Assembly (NCBI GenBank): GCA_025560025.1
Contig: CP048485.1
Span: 372,001 to 436,000 of the forward strand
Length of the DNA stretch: 64,000 nucleotides
Direction: 5' to 3'
Source: Agrobacterium tumefaciens
Lineage (GTDB): Bacteria > Pseudomonadota > Alphaproteobacteria > Rhizobiales > Rhizobiaceae
Shown here: piece by piece, positions 8,345-17,164 of the stretch
How positions within the stretch are numbered: position 1 is the stretch's first letter
How the letters are laid out: the number at the start of each line of letters is the position of its first letter
Notes under the pieces: model-generated
Databases searched by the model: none
What the model was told of the DNA's origin: nothing
Seen by the model: the letters and a program-made list of their open reading frames with translations, nothing else
Program-made: the position numbers and the translations under genes

Positions 8345-9126
8345 TATAACAGGCCTCCGTCTACGATTATGGATTGCGCCGTGATGGCGCTCGATGCCGA
8401 TGATGCGAGAAACAGGCACGGCCCCGTCAGATCGGCGGCAATGAGCGTGCGCTTGAGACATTGCCGTGCCGTGGTTGCGGCAATCCCGTCATCCGTCAGC
8501 CACAGTTCCTTCTGCCGCTCCGTCACTATCATCCCCGGCAGCAGCGTGTTGACGCGGATGTTTTCCGGCCCCAGCCTGCCGGCAAGGCTTTTCGTCAGGC
8601 CGATGATGCCGGCCTTGGCCGCCGCATAGGAGGGAAGATCGCCCATGTTCAGCAGGAACGAGATCGAGGAGAAATTGACGATGGACGCGTCTTTTGCCTG
8701 CCGCAGATGCGGCAATGCCGCCTGGACCGTGAAGAACATCTGCTTGAGATTAACCGCCTGATTGGCGTCCCAATAGGCTTCCGTCACGGTGTCGATGTCA
8801 TGGCGGTCGTCCCATGCGGCATTGTTCACCAGCACCTTGATGCCGCCGGTGGCGGACGCCGCCGCCTCCACCGTCCGCCCGATCGCAGGAATGTCGCTGA
8901 GGTCGGTCTTGAAAAAATGGACCGGGTGAGGCGCCGTTGCCGACAGCCGCTGGACAAGCGCGAGGCTGGGCTCTTCCGCGATGTCGATGAAGGCGACCTT
9001 CGCCCCCTGCATGGCAAAGGCCTCCACCAGCGATGCGCCGATGCCGGAGCCGCCGCCCGTGACAAGCACGCCGGCGTCCTTGAGGTCAGGGAAATGGGCT
9101 TGCATCATCGGCATCGTCTCGTCCAT
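8344..9126 (-). CDS. SDR-family dehydrogenase, probable sugar (galactose) 1-dehydrogenase
   Basis: This is a 260-residue classical short-chain dehydrogenase: TGGGSGIG for the dinucleotide, DLSD and VNNAAWDD in the core, FSSIS with the catalytic Ser, YAAAK with Tyr/Lys, and LPGMIVTERQ after them. The C-terminus ends IIVDGGLL. It is the first gene of the operon that carries dgoK, dgoA and the lactonase, so oxidation of D-galactose or a related sugar to its lactone is the likely step. The dehydratase needed to complete the pathway is not in the window. The start could be Met1 (9126) or Met5 (9114), neither with a strong ribosome site. Confidence 0.82.
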   Translation of the reverse strand: MDETMPMMQAHFPDLKDAGVLVTGGGSGIGASLVEAFAMQGAKVAFIDIAEEPSLALVQRLSATAPHPVHFFKTDLSDIPAIGRTVEAAASATGGIKVLVNNAAWDDRHDIDTVTEAYWDANQAVNLKQMFFTVQAALPHLRQAKDASIVNFSSISFLLNMGDLPSYAAAKAGIIGLTKSLAGRLGPENIRVNTLLPGMIVTERQKELWLTDDGIAATTARQCLKRTLIAADLTGPCLFLASSASSAITAQSIIVDGGLL

Positions 9127-9139
9127 TGAGGGCTTGATT

Positions 9140-9156
9140 GTTCCATTATATGGAAC
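9140..9156. promoter_or_regulatory. Palindromic operator in the galactose-operon/IclR divergent promoter
   Basis: GTTCCATTATATGGAAC is a 17-bp inverted repeat (seven-base arms, three-base centre) lying 14 bp upstream of the SDR start codon and about 40 bp upstream of the IclR start. A third half-site, AAATGGAATT, follows at 9169-9178. Short palindromes of this TTCCA/TGGAA form are typical of IclR-family operators, so it is likely the binding site of the adjacent regulator, controlling itself and the catabolic operon. Confidence 0.65.
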
Positions 9157-9197
9157 TAGATTTTACTAAATGGAATTATTCTCTTGGCGTCACGCTT

Positions 9198-10082
9198 ATG
9201 TCAAGACAGATGACGATGGATGTTGCCATGCCCGATCTTAAAAAGCCCAATCCTAGAAAGCCTGATGATCAAAAGCATGAGGCCGTTCCGGGTCGGGCGC
9301 AAAAAACGGAAACCGTGACCGGCACGCTCGGAAAGGCGGTTTCGCTTCTGGAACTCATCGCCTTCGCCGAAAAACCGATGCGCTTTACCGATGTGGTCGA
9401 GGCTTGCGGCCAGCCGCGCGGCACCGTTCACCGTCAGCTCGCCCATTTGATTGCCGAAGGCCTGATTGACCATGCCGCTGACCAGACCTATGCCGTGGGT
9501 CTGAGGCTGCTGCAATTGGCGGCGAAAGCCTGGAGCGGCAATGACCTGCGCAGCGTTGCCGCCCCGCATCTGGTGGCGTTGCAGGATGCGACGCAGGAAT
9601 CCGTGCATCTCGCCGTCTTGAACGGCGGCCAGGTCACCTATCTCGACAAGATGGAAGGTAAGCAAAGTCTGCGCATGCATTCGCAGGTCGGCAAGACGTC
9701 GCCAGCCTATTGCACTGGCGTCGGCAAGGCAGCGCTTTCCCTGCTCTCCGCCGCCGATCTGGTGGAACTCGCCGCGGGGCTGGACTTCCATCGCTTCACG
9801 CAAAACACGCTGATAACTTCCGAGGCGTTGATCGAGGATGTCTCGGCTATTCGCAAAAACGGCTATGGCTTCGACTTGCAGGAGCATGAGGTCGGAATTC
9901 ATTGTGTTGCCGCGCCTGTGCGCGCACCCGGGCGCAATTTTTACGCGGCGATTTCCGTCACCGGTCCCGCCTATCGCGTTGATCTGAAACAGCTTCGCAA
10001 ATGGGGGCCGCTGGTGCGTGAAACGGCTGATAAAATCGCGGCGGAACTTGCCTGCAGATTATCCCCGGTTGCGGATGGTTGA
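9198..10082 (+). CDS. IclR-family transcriptional regulator of the galactose operon
   Basis: The 294-residue protein has an N-terminal winged helix (about 35-95, GTLGKAVSLLELIAFAEK through GTVHRQLAHLIAEGLID) and a C-terminal IclR effector domain (about 105-285) with HLAVLNGGQVTYLDKMEG, SPAYCTGVGKAALS and a G-FDLQEHEVGIHCVAAPV stretch. It is transcribed away from the SDR-dgoK-dgoA-lactonase operon, so it very probably regulates that operon, with a sugar acid as effector. The start at 9198 is one of several in-frame ATGs (9198, 9210, 9216, 9228); codons before 9198 would run through the operator, so I exclude them. Confidence 0.88.
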   Translation: MSRQMTMDVAMPDLKKPNPRKPDDQKHEAVPGRAQKTETVTGTLGKAVSLLELIAFAEKPMRFTDVVEACGQPRGTVHRQLAHLIAEGLIDHAADQTYAVGLRLLQLAAKAWSGNDLRSVAAPHLVALQDATQESVHLAVLNGGQVTYLDKMEGKQSLRMHSQVGKTSPAYCTGVGKAALSLLSAADLVELAAGLDFHRFTQNTLITSEALIEDVSAIRKNGYGFDLQEHEVGIHCVAAPVRAPGRNFYAAISVTGPAYRVDLKQLRKWGPLVRETADKIAAELACRLSPVADG

Positions 10083-10157
10083 AGAAAACCTGCGTCCGAA
10101 ACGCTGGCAGAGGGCGGGTTTGCGACGGTTGAATCTTATTTTCGATTATTCTGAATT

Positions 10158-10170
10158 AAGTTTTCAACTT
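10158..10170. promoter_or_regulatory. Inverted repeat in AT-rich promoter of the LuxR gene
   Basis: AAGTT-TTC-AACTT lies in a clearly AT-rich patch (about 10130-10200) some 100 bp upstream of the LuxR-type start codon. It is short and could be a regulator site or chance; it does not look like a classical 20-bp lux box. Confidence 0.25.
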
Positions 10171-10266
10171 TTGTTTGCATGAATCATTTTGGTGAGTAAC
10201 ATCCGCAATTCCGGGCAAAGGGGGTTCTTTGCGGCGGCATTTTCTCATTCTCGAAGAACAGCTTTC

Positions 10267-11007
10267 ATGCAGAAAACAGAGACGGCCGCCGTTCAGTCGA
10301 TTGGTGTTGATTGCGTTCGCGAGATCGCCGATCTGAACACCCAATTCGACATATTCCGGTTCTTGAAGCGGCTGACGGAAGCTTGGGAATTCAAGGCCTT
10401 CATGGTTCTTGACCTGTCGTCCGAAATGGCGAGCGAGCTGTCGCAATATACCATCATTACAAGCTGGCCGGCCGAGCTTTTGCAGCGTTACGATGAAGAG
10501 GGCATGTTGCAGAGCAGCCGGGTCATGGCGCAGTTGAAGAAATCGACCGCGCCCTTTTCCGTGTCCATGGATTTTTTGGTCAAAGGCGAAGAGCATCTCG
10601 CGAAAAAGCCCGTTATCGGTCTCTTCGAAAGATTTGAAATGGTCAATTCGGTGTGGTTTCCCGTTCACGACATCACCACGACACGGGGTGCGGTGTCCTT
10701 CTCCGGAAACAAGACGGTTCTGCCGGTCAGCCGGCTGGCGGAACTTTTCTACATTTCCAGCCATGTCTTTGCCCGGCTATCTGAAATCCGCCGTCTTGAC
10801 CTGCGCGTTCCCGAAACATTGAGCGAGCGCGAGATCGACTGTCTGAACTGGACGGCCGCCGGCAAGACAAGCGCCGAAATCGCTGAAATCATGATGTTGT
10901 CGGAACATACCATCAATCATTACCTGAACCGTGCGACGAAAAAACTCGACACGGTCAACCGCACCCAGGCCGTTGCCAAGGCCCTGCGGGTTGGCTTGAT
11001 TAAATAG
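10267..11007 (+). CDS. LuxR-family regulator (LuxR solo)
   Basis: The 246-residue protein has an autoinducer-binding-like domain (about 20-165) and a C-terminal GerE-type helix-turn-helix (about 180-242; LSEREIDCLNWTAAGKTSAEIA then LSEHTINHYLNRATKKL). There is no acyl-homoserine-lactone synthase gene in the window. Aligning by eye to TraR, the ligand-contacting Asp-Pro pair that should follow the WPAELLQRY segment is replaced by Ser-Arg (LQSSRVM), so the usual AHL amide contact is missing. It may sense another molecule or none. The ATG at 10267 is the plausible start. The following gene, 78 bp downstream, encodes a soluble NrtA-like protein and may be its partner. Confidence 0.82.
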   Translation: MQKTETAAVQSIGVDCVREIADLNTQFDIFRFLKRLTEAWEFKAFMVLDLSSEMASELSQYTIITSWPAELLQRYDEEGMLQSSRVMAQLKKSTAPFSVSMDFLVKGEEHLAKKPVIGLFERFEMVNSVWFPVHDITTTRGAVSFSGNKTVLPVSRLAELFYISSHVFARLSEIRRLDLRVPETLSEREIDCLNWTAAGKTSAEIAEIMMLSEHTINHYLNRATKKLDTVNRTQAVAKALRVGLIK

Positions 11008-11011
11008 CGAA

Positions 11012-11033
11012 ATCACAACTTTATCATTGTGAT
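11012..11033. promoter_or_regulatory. Inverted repeat between the LuxR and NrtA-like genes
   Basis: ATCACAA-N8-TTGTGAT forms seven-base arms immediately after the luxR stop codon and about 50 bp before the TTG start of the next gene. It could be an operator for the second gene or a weak RNA hairpin; there is no T-tract, so it is not a standard terminator. Confidence 0.3.
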
Positions 11034-11085
11034 AAACGGGTTCCTGGGCGATCCTTCTTTCGAATCACCGGAAAGGAGAAATCGT

Positions 11086-12309
11086 TTGCCGGAGCGGCAT
11101 AAGGTAAAAGCGGGATTTTCTCCGACTGTCGACTGCGCCGTGCTGGTAGCCGCTGCCGAAAAAGGTTTCGCTGCCGATGAAGGCATAGAACTGCAACTCG
11201 TTCGAAAGCAATCCGCGCGCTCCGTGCTTGCCGCGCTTGACGGAGATGAGGTTCAGGTCGCCCATCTGCCCGCTCCGGTTCCGGTCGGTTCCGCGGTTGG
11301 TCTCGATGATCTGCCGGGCAATATTATCGGTGTTTTCACGCTCTCCCTTGGCGGATCGGCAACGACTGTTTCGCACGAATTTTATGATGAGCTTTACCGT
11401 GAAGGTCTGAAGCTGCCGGATCCGGCCGCTTTCGGGCGAGCTATGGCCCGTGTCTGCGCCGCGCGCCGGGCCTCCGGTGGGAACCCGCCTGTATTCGCGG
11501 TCGAAGACATCATCTCGACGCCGTTTTATACCCTGCGATATCTGCTCGGAAGCTGCGGCGTGCTGCTCGGCCGGGATATGGAAATCGTCGAAGCTTTGCC
11601 CAAGGCAATGCCTGGGCTCCTGGAAAGCGGCAAGGTTGACGCGCTCTGTACGGCCGAACCGGCGGGCAGCGCCCTGGTGCTGGGTGGTGCCGGGCGGATC
11701 GTGACGACCGGAGCGCTGATCTGGCACAATGCCCCGGAGAAAATTCTCGCCACGAGACGGCCCTGGGCGGAGGCGAACGCCACCCCGCTGGAAGGGCTGC
11801 TGCGGGCGCTTTACCGTGCCGGTGAGTGGTGCGCCAATCCCGCCAACATCGAGGAACTCACCGGTATTCTCGCCGCTCCCCATTATATTGGCGCAAACGG
11901 TGAATTCCTGCTTCCGGCGCTGACGGGGTATATTTCCACTTCGCTGCGGGACATGCAGCGTTATCCGGAATTTTTCGTGACGAATGCCAAGGCTGCCAAT
12001 TTTCCCTGGCAAAGCCAGGCGCTGTGGTTCTTCAGCCAGATGTTGCGCTGGGGCGAGGTTCCCGCCGATCGCCGCTTCGATGCGGCCGTGGTGGAGGCCG
12101 CGCGCAATGCCTACAGGCCGGATATTTTCCGCAAGGCCATGAAACCGCTTTTCGTGCCGGTGCCGGGCGCGAACCTCAAGCTGGAGGGGACGTTGCGGGA
12201 GCCGGTCCATGTCGGCGCGTCGCGCACGGGCCTCGTGCTCGGCCCCGACTGTTTTTTCGATGGCCGCGTTTTCGACCCGGAAACGCTCGATATGGACGAC
12301 GAAATCTGA
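11086..12309 (+). CDS. Cytoplasmic NrtA/NasS-like substrate-binding protein
   Basis: The 407-residue product begins VKAGFSPTVDCAVLVAAAEKGFAADEGIELQLV after a few residues, the classic start of the NrtA/CmpA/NasS fold, continuing with QVAHLPAPVPVGSAVGL and a nitrate-binding-protein-like core. It has no signal peptide or lipobox, so it should stay in the cytoplasm, as NasS does. No permease, ATPase or NasT antiterminator gene is adjacent. I take the TTG at 11086, eight bases after GGAAAGGAG, rather than the GTG at 11029 that opens the frame. Its neighbour upstream is a LuxR solo, so a ligand sensor for that regulator is one possibility; an orphan transporter component is another. Confidence 0.7.
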   Translation: MPERHKVKAGFSPTVDCAVLVAAAEKGFAADEGIELQLVRKQSARSVLAALDGDEVQVAHLPAPVPVGSAVGLDDLPGNIIGVFTLSLGGSATTVSHEFYDELYREGLKLPDPAAFGRAMARVCAARRASGGNPPVFAVEDIISTPFYTLRYLLGSCGVLLGRDMEIVEALPKAMPGLLESGKVDALCTAEPAGSALVLGGAGRIVTTGALIWHNAPEKILATRRPWAEANATPLEGLLRALYRAGEWCANPANIEELTGILAAPHYIGANGEFLLPALTGYISTSLRDMQRYPEFFVTNAKAANFPWQSQALWFFSQMLRWGEVPADRRFDAAVVEAARNAYRPDIFRKAMKPLFVPVPGANLKLEGTLREPVHVGASRTGLVLGPDCFFDGRVFDPETLDMDDEI

Positions 12310-12437
12310 AACCGGGACGTTAAATCGTCGCGATTGGCCGCCTGATGTTCTTTAGCATTGGCGAAGCGCTCCGCCTTGTCTATGGATGGCGCGGAATTGA
12401 GCCCATATCCGGTAGGATGATGTAGCGGAGTAAAACT

Positions 12438-13562
12438 ATGGCAGAGGTCAGCAGGAACCAGGTCGAAAAGGCTTTGGAAGCCGTCATCTATCCCGGCAGC
12501 GATAAAAGCATCGTGGCGCTCGGCATGGTCTCTGAAATCTTCATTGCCGATGGGAAAGCCTATTTTTCGATTACGGTTCCCGCCGACAGGGCCGCGGACA
12601 TGGAGCCGTTGAGGCTTTCGGCGGAAACGGCTGCCAAGAATGTCCCGGGAATTGTCGGTGCGGTGGTGGCGCTGACCGCGGACCGCAAGCCCGGCGCAGA
12701 ACAGCCGGCACGGCCCGCTGCGGCAACCGGTCGCCCGGCGGCACAGCCACGCTCTTCCAAGGTCGGTGTTCCGGGTGTGGGCGCCATCATCGCGGTCGCC
12801 TCGGGCAAGGGCGGGGTCGGCAAGTCGACGACCGCTGTTAATCTGGCGCTCGGCCTCCAGGCACTTGGCCTCAAGGTCGGTATGCTCGATGCCGATATTT
12901 ACGGTCCTTCGCTGCCTCGTCTCCTCAAGATTTCCGGCCGCCCGCAGCAGCAGGAAGACCGTATCATCGTCCCCATGGAGAATTACGGGCTGAAGGTCAT
13001 GTCCATGGGCTTCCTGGTGGATGAGGAAGCGGCGATGATCTGGCGCGGACCGATGGTGCAGTCCGCCCTGATGCAGATGCTGCGTGAAGTCGCCTGGGGT
13101 GAACTTGATGTGCTGGTGCTGGACATGCCGCCCGGCACGGGTGATGCGCAGCTCACCATCGCCCAGCAGGTGCCGCTCGCCGGCGCCGTCATCGTTTCCA
13201 CACCGCAGGATCTGGCGCTGATCGATGCGCGCAAGGGCATCACCATGTTCCGCAAGGTGGAAGTTCCACTGCTCGGCGTCATCGAGAATATGAGCTATTT
13301 CATCGCGCCCGATACGGGAGCGCGTTACGATATTTTCGGCCATGGCGGGGCAAAGGCGGAGGCGGAAAGGATCGGCGTGCCGTTCCTCGGCGAAGTGCCG
13401 CTCACCATCTCCATCCGCGAAATGTCGGACGCCGGAACCCCGGTCGTTGCCGCCGAACCGGACGGCCCGCAGGCCGCGATCTACCGCGATATCGCGAAAA
13501 AGGTCTGGGCGCGCATCGGTGCGGATGAAAGAAAACCGGCGCCGAAAATTGTTTTCGAATAG
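12438..13562 (+). CDS. mrp: Mrp/ApbC/NBP35-family P-loop ATPase
   Basis: Mrp proteins bind and deliver Fe-S clusters. This 374-residue protein has an N-terminal MIP18-like domain (about 5-85), a Pro/Ala-rich linker (about 90-110) and the ATPase with the deviant Walker A SGKGGVGKSTTAVNLAL, DADIYGPSLPRLL, MSMGFLVDEE and DMPPGTGDAQLT. In E. coli Mrp the segment after ENMS carries CSNCG, where the bridging cluster sits between two subunits. Here the same place reads ENMSYFIAPDTG, with no cysteine. Cluster binding by the usual route is therefore doubtful, though ATPase function looks intact. It stands alone in its transcription unit. Confidence 0.92.
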   Translation: MAEVSRNQVEKALEAVIYPGSDKSIVALGMVSEIFIADGKAYFSITVPADRAADMEPLRLSAETAAKNVPGIVGAVVALTADRKPGAEQPARPAAATGRPAAQPRSSKVGVPGVGAIIAVASGKGGVGKSTTAVNLALGLQALGLKVGMLDADIYGPSLPRLLKISGRPQQQEDRIIVPMENYGLKVMSMGFLVDEEAAMIWRGPMVQSALMQMLREVAWGELDVLVLDMPPGTGDAQLTIAQQVPLAGAVIVSTPQDLALIDARKGITMFRKVEVPLLGVIENMSYFIAPDTGARYDIFGHGGAKAEAERIGVPFLGEVPLTISIREMSDAGTPVVAAEPDGPQAAIYRDIAKKVWARIGADERKPAPKIVFE

Positions 13563-13889
13563 CGGGCAACGAGCCGGCCCGGTGGCGGGACGGAAAGAAT
13601 ATGTTTTAAATACAAAAGATTAATCGGCTTTATAGGGAAAGCTCTCTGTGGTTTTTCTCCAGAGATGCTTTGCCTGCAAGGCTGTCGCGAAAAAATATTG
13701 CTTGATTGCTTCTCGCTTTGGGAGCATACGCCTGCGCCGTTTGGCTCTTGGTCCGTCGGGCTGGCGAGATGTGAAAATCCCGCCCGTTCCAGCGTTCCCT
13801 GAAGTGTCGTCCAAAGGTTTGCCGACCTTGAACAGGATATGTTAAGCAGCATTGCGGCTGAAGCCTGCGATGTGGAGCGGAGAAACGGA
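13563..13889 (+). other. Intergenic region between mrp and corA
   Basis: No convincing gene lies here. The first part is AT-rich (around 13600-13640, with TTTTAAATACAAAAGATTAA), and a small hairpin CTCTG-N11-CAGAG starts near 13648. Such a position would suit the promoter or leader of the corA-kup pair, but I recognise no known Mg2+-sensing element. Confidence 0.3.
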
Positions 13890-14867
13890 TTGATAAAAGC
13901 CTATCGCGCCAATTGCGAGGCGATCAGCCTGTCGCCAGACGACGGCTCCGAACAGATTCCCGACGACATCGTCTGGATCGATCTCGTCAATCCGGACAGG
14001 GCCGAAGAGCATCATGTGGAAAAGCTGCTGGGGCTTGATCTGCCCACCCGTGAAGATTTGAAGGATATCGAGCCCTCCAGCCGTCTTTACATGGAAGACG
14101 GCAATGTCTTCATGACCGGGTCTCTGGTGTGGAAGGCGGATTCGGACGATCCGCGCCTCACGGACGTCGCTTTCATTCTTGCCGGCAAACGCCTCGTAAC
14201 AATCCGTTATGCCGAGCCGAAATCCTTCCATCTCTTCATCGCCGCCATCACCCGCGTGCCGCACGAGATGCGCAGCGGCACGGCGCTGCTTCTGAAGTTG
14301 CTGGAAACCATCGTTGACCGCACGGCGGAGATTCTCGAAAATTCGGTCACCGGCATCGATAATCTCGCCGCCGACATTCTCGGCAGTCAGGCTCGCTCCA
14401 AACGCAAGGCGCCGCGTTATCTCGAAGATCGTCTGACCAACATCGCCGCCTATCACCGGCTGATCTCGAAGGTCCGCGTGAGCCTCGCATCGCTGGCGCG
14501 CCTCCAGACCTTTCTGTCCACCAGCGATCAGGTTCGCGAGGACAAGGGTGCGAGAGAGCAGGGCAAGTCGATCGGGCGCGATATTCAGTCGCTGAACGAA
14601 CATGCTTCCTTCGTTTCCGGCAATCTGACGTTCCTGCTCGACGCTTCTCTTGGTATTATCAACATCGAGCAGAACGGCATCATCAAGATTTTTTCGATTG
14701 CCTCGGTGGTGTTTTTACCGCCGACCCTGGTGGCCTCGGTTTACGGAATGAACTTTCAGCTCATGCCGGAGTTGAACTGGACATTTGGTTATCCGCTCGC
14801 GCTCGTCATCATGCTGATGTCCGCCATCATTCCGTTTCTCTTTTTTCGTTGGAAGGGCTGGCTCTAA
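13890..14867 (+). CDS. corA: CorA-family divalent cation (Mg2+/Co2+) channel
   Basis: The 325-residue protein has a large cytoplasmic N-terminal domain with long alpha-helical stretches and two C-terminal membrane segments (about 268-288 and 300-320). The first ends in the family pore motif GMN (SVYGMNFQLMPELNW), and the C-terminus is basic (FRWKGWL). I choose the TTG at 13890 (MIKAYR...), seven bases after GGAGA; an ATG at 13839 would add 17 residues without a good ribosome site. The kup gene begins 15 bp after the stop codon, so the two cation transporters are probably one operon. Confidence 0.88.
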   Translation: MIKAYRANCEAISLSPDDGSEQIPDDIVWIDLVNPDRAEEHHVEKLLGLDLPTREDLKDIEPSSRLYMEDGNVFMTGSLVWKADSDDPRLTDVAFILAGKRLVTIRYAEPKSFHLFIAAITRVPHEMRSGTALLLKLLETIVDRTAEILENSVTGIDNLAADILGSQARSKRKAPRYLEDRLTNIAAYHRLISKVRVSLASLARLQTFLSTSDQVREDKGAREQGKSIGRDIQSLNEHASFVSGNLTFLLDASLGIINIEQNGIIKIFSIASVVFLPPTLVASVYGMNFQLMPELNWTFGYPLALVIMLMSAIIPFLFFRWKGWL

Positions 14868-14882
14868 GGAGCCAGGATCATC

Positions 14883-16802
14883 ATGTCCCAAATCGTCGAC
14901 AAGGACGTCACAGAGAAACCGGATGCGGACGACAAGCATCAGAACAAGGGGCTATATGCCGCGATCCTTGGTTCCATCGGTGTCGTTTATGGCGATATCG
15001 GCACCAGCCCGCTTTACGCCTTCCGCGAAGCGCTGCGACCGATCGCCTATGACGGTGTCACCGAAAATGAGGTTATCGGCCTCATCTCCCTGATGATCTG
15101 GTCTTTGACGATCATCGTGACATTTAAATACATCACCCTGCTTTTGCGCGCCGACAATGACGGCGAGGGCGGCACGCTGTCGCTTCTGGCGTTGTTGATG
15201 AAGACGGCGGGCACCCACCGCAGCGTTCTCATCGTGCTCGGCCTCATCGGCGCGGCGCTGTTCCTGGGCGACGCCATGATCACACCGGCACTTTCCGTGC
15301 TGTCCGCGGTGGAAGGTCTGAAGCTCGTTACGCCGGAACTGGACGCCTTCATCATTCCGATTTCCGTCGGTATCCTGATAGGCCTCTTTGCCATCCAGTC
15401 GCATGGAACGGGAACGGTGGCGAAATTCTTCGGGCCGATCACCGCCCTATGGTTCATCGTCATGGGGCTGGCGGGCCTTTTCCATATCGCCGACGATTTC
15501 AGCATTCTCTTTGCCTTCAACCCATGGCACGCCGTTGAATTTCTGGCCAATGAAGGTTTTTACGGCATCGTCGTGCTTGGCGCGGTTTTCCTGACGATCA
15601 CGGGTGCTGAAGCGCTTTATGCCGATCTTGGCCATTTCGGCCGCCGTCCCATCCAGTGGGCATGGTTCTGTCTGGTGTTCCCGGCTTTGACGCTGAATTA
15701 TCTCGGGCAGGGCGCGCTGGTGCTCAAAGACCCGGCGGCGATGTCCAATCCGTTTTATCTGATGTTCCCGCAATGGGCGATCCTGCCGGCCGTCATTCTG
15801 GCGACCGCCGCCACCATCATCGCCAGCCAGGCGGTCATCACAGGCGCGTTTTCGCTGGTGCGCCAGGCCATCCACCTCGGTTACCTGCCGCGTATGGAAA
15901 TCCTCTTCACCTCGGAAACCAATACGGGACAGATCTACCTTCCCGCCGTCAACACCATCCTGCTGTTCGGCGTCGTCGCGCTGGTGCTCACCTTCAAGAG
16001 TTCCGATGCGCTGGCCACCGCCTATGGTATTTCCGTCACCGGCGCGATGGTCGTCACCAGCCTGATGTTCTTCGAATTCGTGCGCAAGCGCTGGCAATGG
16101 TCGGTCTGGCTGGCCCTTGCCGTGCTGGCACCGCTGCTACTGCTGGAACTGGTGTTCCTTGGCGCCAACCTGCTCAAGATTCACGATGGCGGTTACGTGC
16201 CGGTCATGCTGGCGATCGCCTTCACCATCATCATGACCACCTGGCAGCGCGGTTCGAAAATCCTCTTTGCCAAGACCCGTCGCAGCGACGTGCCGCTGAA
16301 GGCTTTCGTCGCCTCGGTGGAAAAGGAAAGCGCCCATGCGCCGGTGCGTGTGCCCGGCACCGCGATTTTCCTGACCGGCGATCCGGAAGCTGCGCCAGCG
16401 GCATTGCTGCACAATCTCAAGCATAACCACGTCCTTCACGACAAGAACGTCATCCTGACGATCCGCACTGAAGACCAGCCCCGCGTTCGACCGGAGAACA
16501 GGTACACGCTGACGAAACTCAGTGATCGTTTCGCGGTGGTGGAATTGCATTTCGGTTTCATGGAAACCCAGAACGTCACCCAGGCGCTGGGTTATCTGAG
16601 GCGCACCGGCTACAAGTTCGACATCATGTCCACCTCCTTCTATCTCGGCCGCCGCAAGCTGGTGCCGGATCCGAAATCGGGCATGCCGGGCTGGCAGAAC
16701 CGCCTGTTCATCGCGCTTGCCGAAACGGCGGCCGACCCTTCGGACTATTTCCGCCTTCCGGCCAACCGCGTGGTGGAACTGGGGTCTCACGTCGTCGTGT
16801 GA
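14883..16802 (+). CDS. kup: Kup-family low-affinity K+ uptake protein
   Basis: The 639-residue inner-membrane protein has the Kup signature near its start ([24 protein letters not shown]), then about twelve hydrophobic segments up to residue 460 and a soluble C-terminal domain of about 180 residues. [16 protein letters not shown] and [20 protein letters not shown] are also family landmarks. Kup carries out K+/H+ symport under acid or low-pH conditions in E. coli. It is placed directly behind corA on the same strand, which suggests joint ion homeostasis. It is followed by a large palindromic repeat that may end transcription. Confidence 0.95.
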   Translation: MSQIVDKDVTEKPDADDKHQNKGLYAAILGSIGVVYGDIGTSPLYAFREALRPIAYDGVTENEVIGLISLMIWSLTIIVTFKYITLLLRADNDGEGGTLSLLALLMKTAGTHRSVLIVLGLIGAALFLGDAMITPALSVLSAVEGLKLVTPELDAFIIPISVGILIGLFAIQSHGTGTVAKFFGPITALWFIVMGLAGLFHIADDFSILFAFNPWHAVEFLANEGFYGIVVLGAVFLTITGAEALYADLGHFGRRPIQWAWFCLVFPALTLNYLGQGALVLKDPAAMSNPFYLMFPQWAILPAVILATAATIIASQAVITGAFSLVRQAIHLGYLPRMEILFTSETNTGQIYLPAVNTILLFGVVALVLTFKSSDALATAYGISVTGAMVVTSLMFFEFVRKRWQWSVWLALAVLAPLLLLELVFLGANLLKIHDGGYVPVMLAIAFTIIMTTWQRGSKILFAKTRRSDVPLKAFVASVEKESAHAPVRVPGTAIFLTGDPEAAPAALLHNLKHNHVLHDKNVILTIRTEDQPRVRPENRYTLTKLSDRFAVVELHFGFMETQNVTQALGYLRRTGYKFDIMSTSFYLGRRKLVPDPKSGMPGWQNRLFIALAETAADPSDYFRLPANRVVELGSHVVV

Positions 16803-16855
16803 TGAAGTGGGGAATGTCTCCCAAAAGTGAGCCGGGGTTTGCGACGCTTGCATCT

Positions 16856-16971
16856 CCGTCATTCCGGCCTTGAGCCGGAATCCAGCCAGCCCAAGTCCTT
16901 GGGCTGAAAGGAGTCCTTGTCGCCGCGCAGACGCGCGTCGGCTGGATTCCGGCTCAAGGCCGGAATGACGG
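16856..16971. repeat. Palindromic intergenic repeat, family 1 copy B (core inverted)
   Basis: Two perfect 32-nt inverted arms (16856-16887 and 16940-16971, CCGTCATTCCGGCCTTGAGC outward) flank a core that matches copies A and C but in the opposite orientation (GCCCAAGTCCTTGGGC first, then CGCGCAGACGCGCGTCGG). The outer arms differ in sequence from copies A and C, so the family is a mosaic of exchangeable parts. It lies 54 bp after the kup stop codon. Confidence 0.88.
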
Positions 16972-17164
16972 AATGGAGTCGCCGGTGCGCAGAGCTGGAA
17001 TTCGATGAAGCGCCACGCGCATTAGAAGATGGTTACACATTAACGTGAAGCCGCGTCCGCGCGCGCCGTTAACCAAGCATCAAGGTTAATAAGAGATTCT
17101 CGAACACCTGTAGCAAATATGGTTGTCGGTGTTCGGAGTGCTGGTTTTGCGTTCGAAAAGTGTA

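Noticed and set aside
6323..8629. 768-codon open frame on the plus strand
   Set aside because: It lies opposite the lactonase, dgoA, dgoK and part of the SDR gene, all of which have clear family motifs. Its translation is Arg/Ala/Gly/His-rich without domains, as expected for the antisense of high-G+C genes.
10083..10266. Lux box upstream of the LuxR solo
   Set aside because: No 18-20 bp dyad of the tra/lux box type is visible; only a short AAGTT/AACTT repeat.
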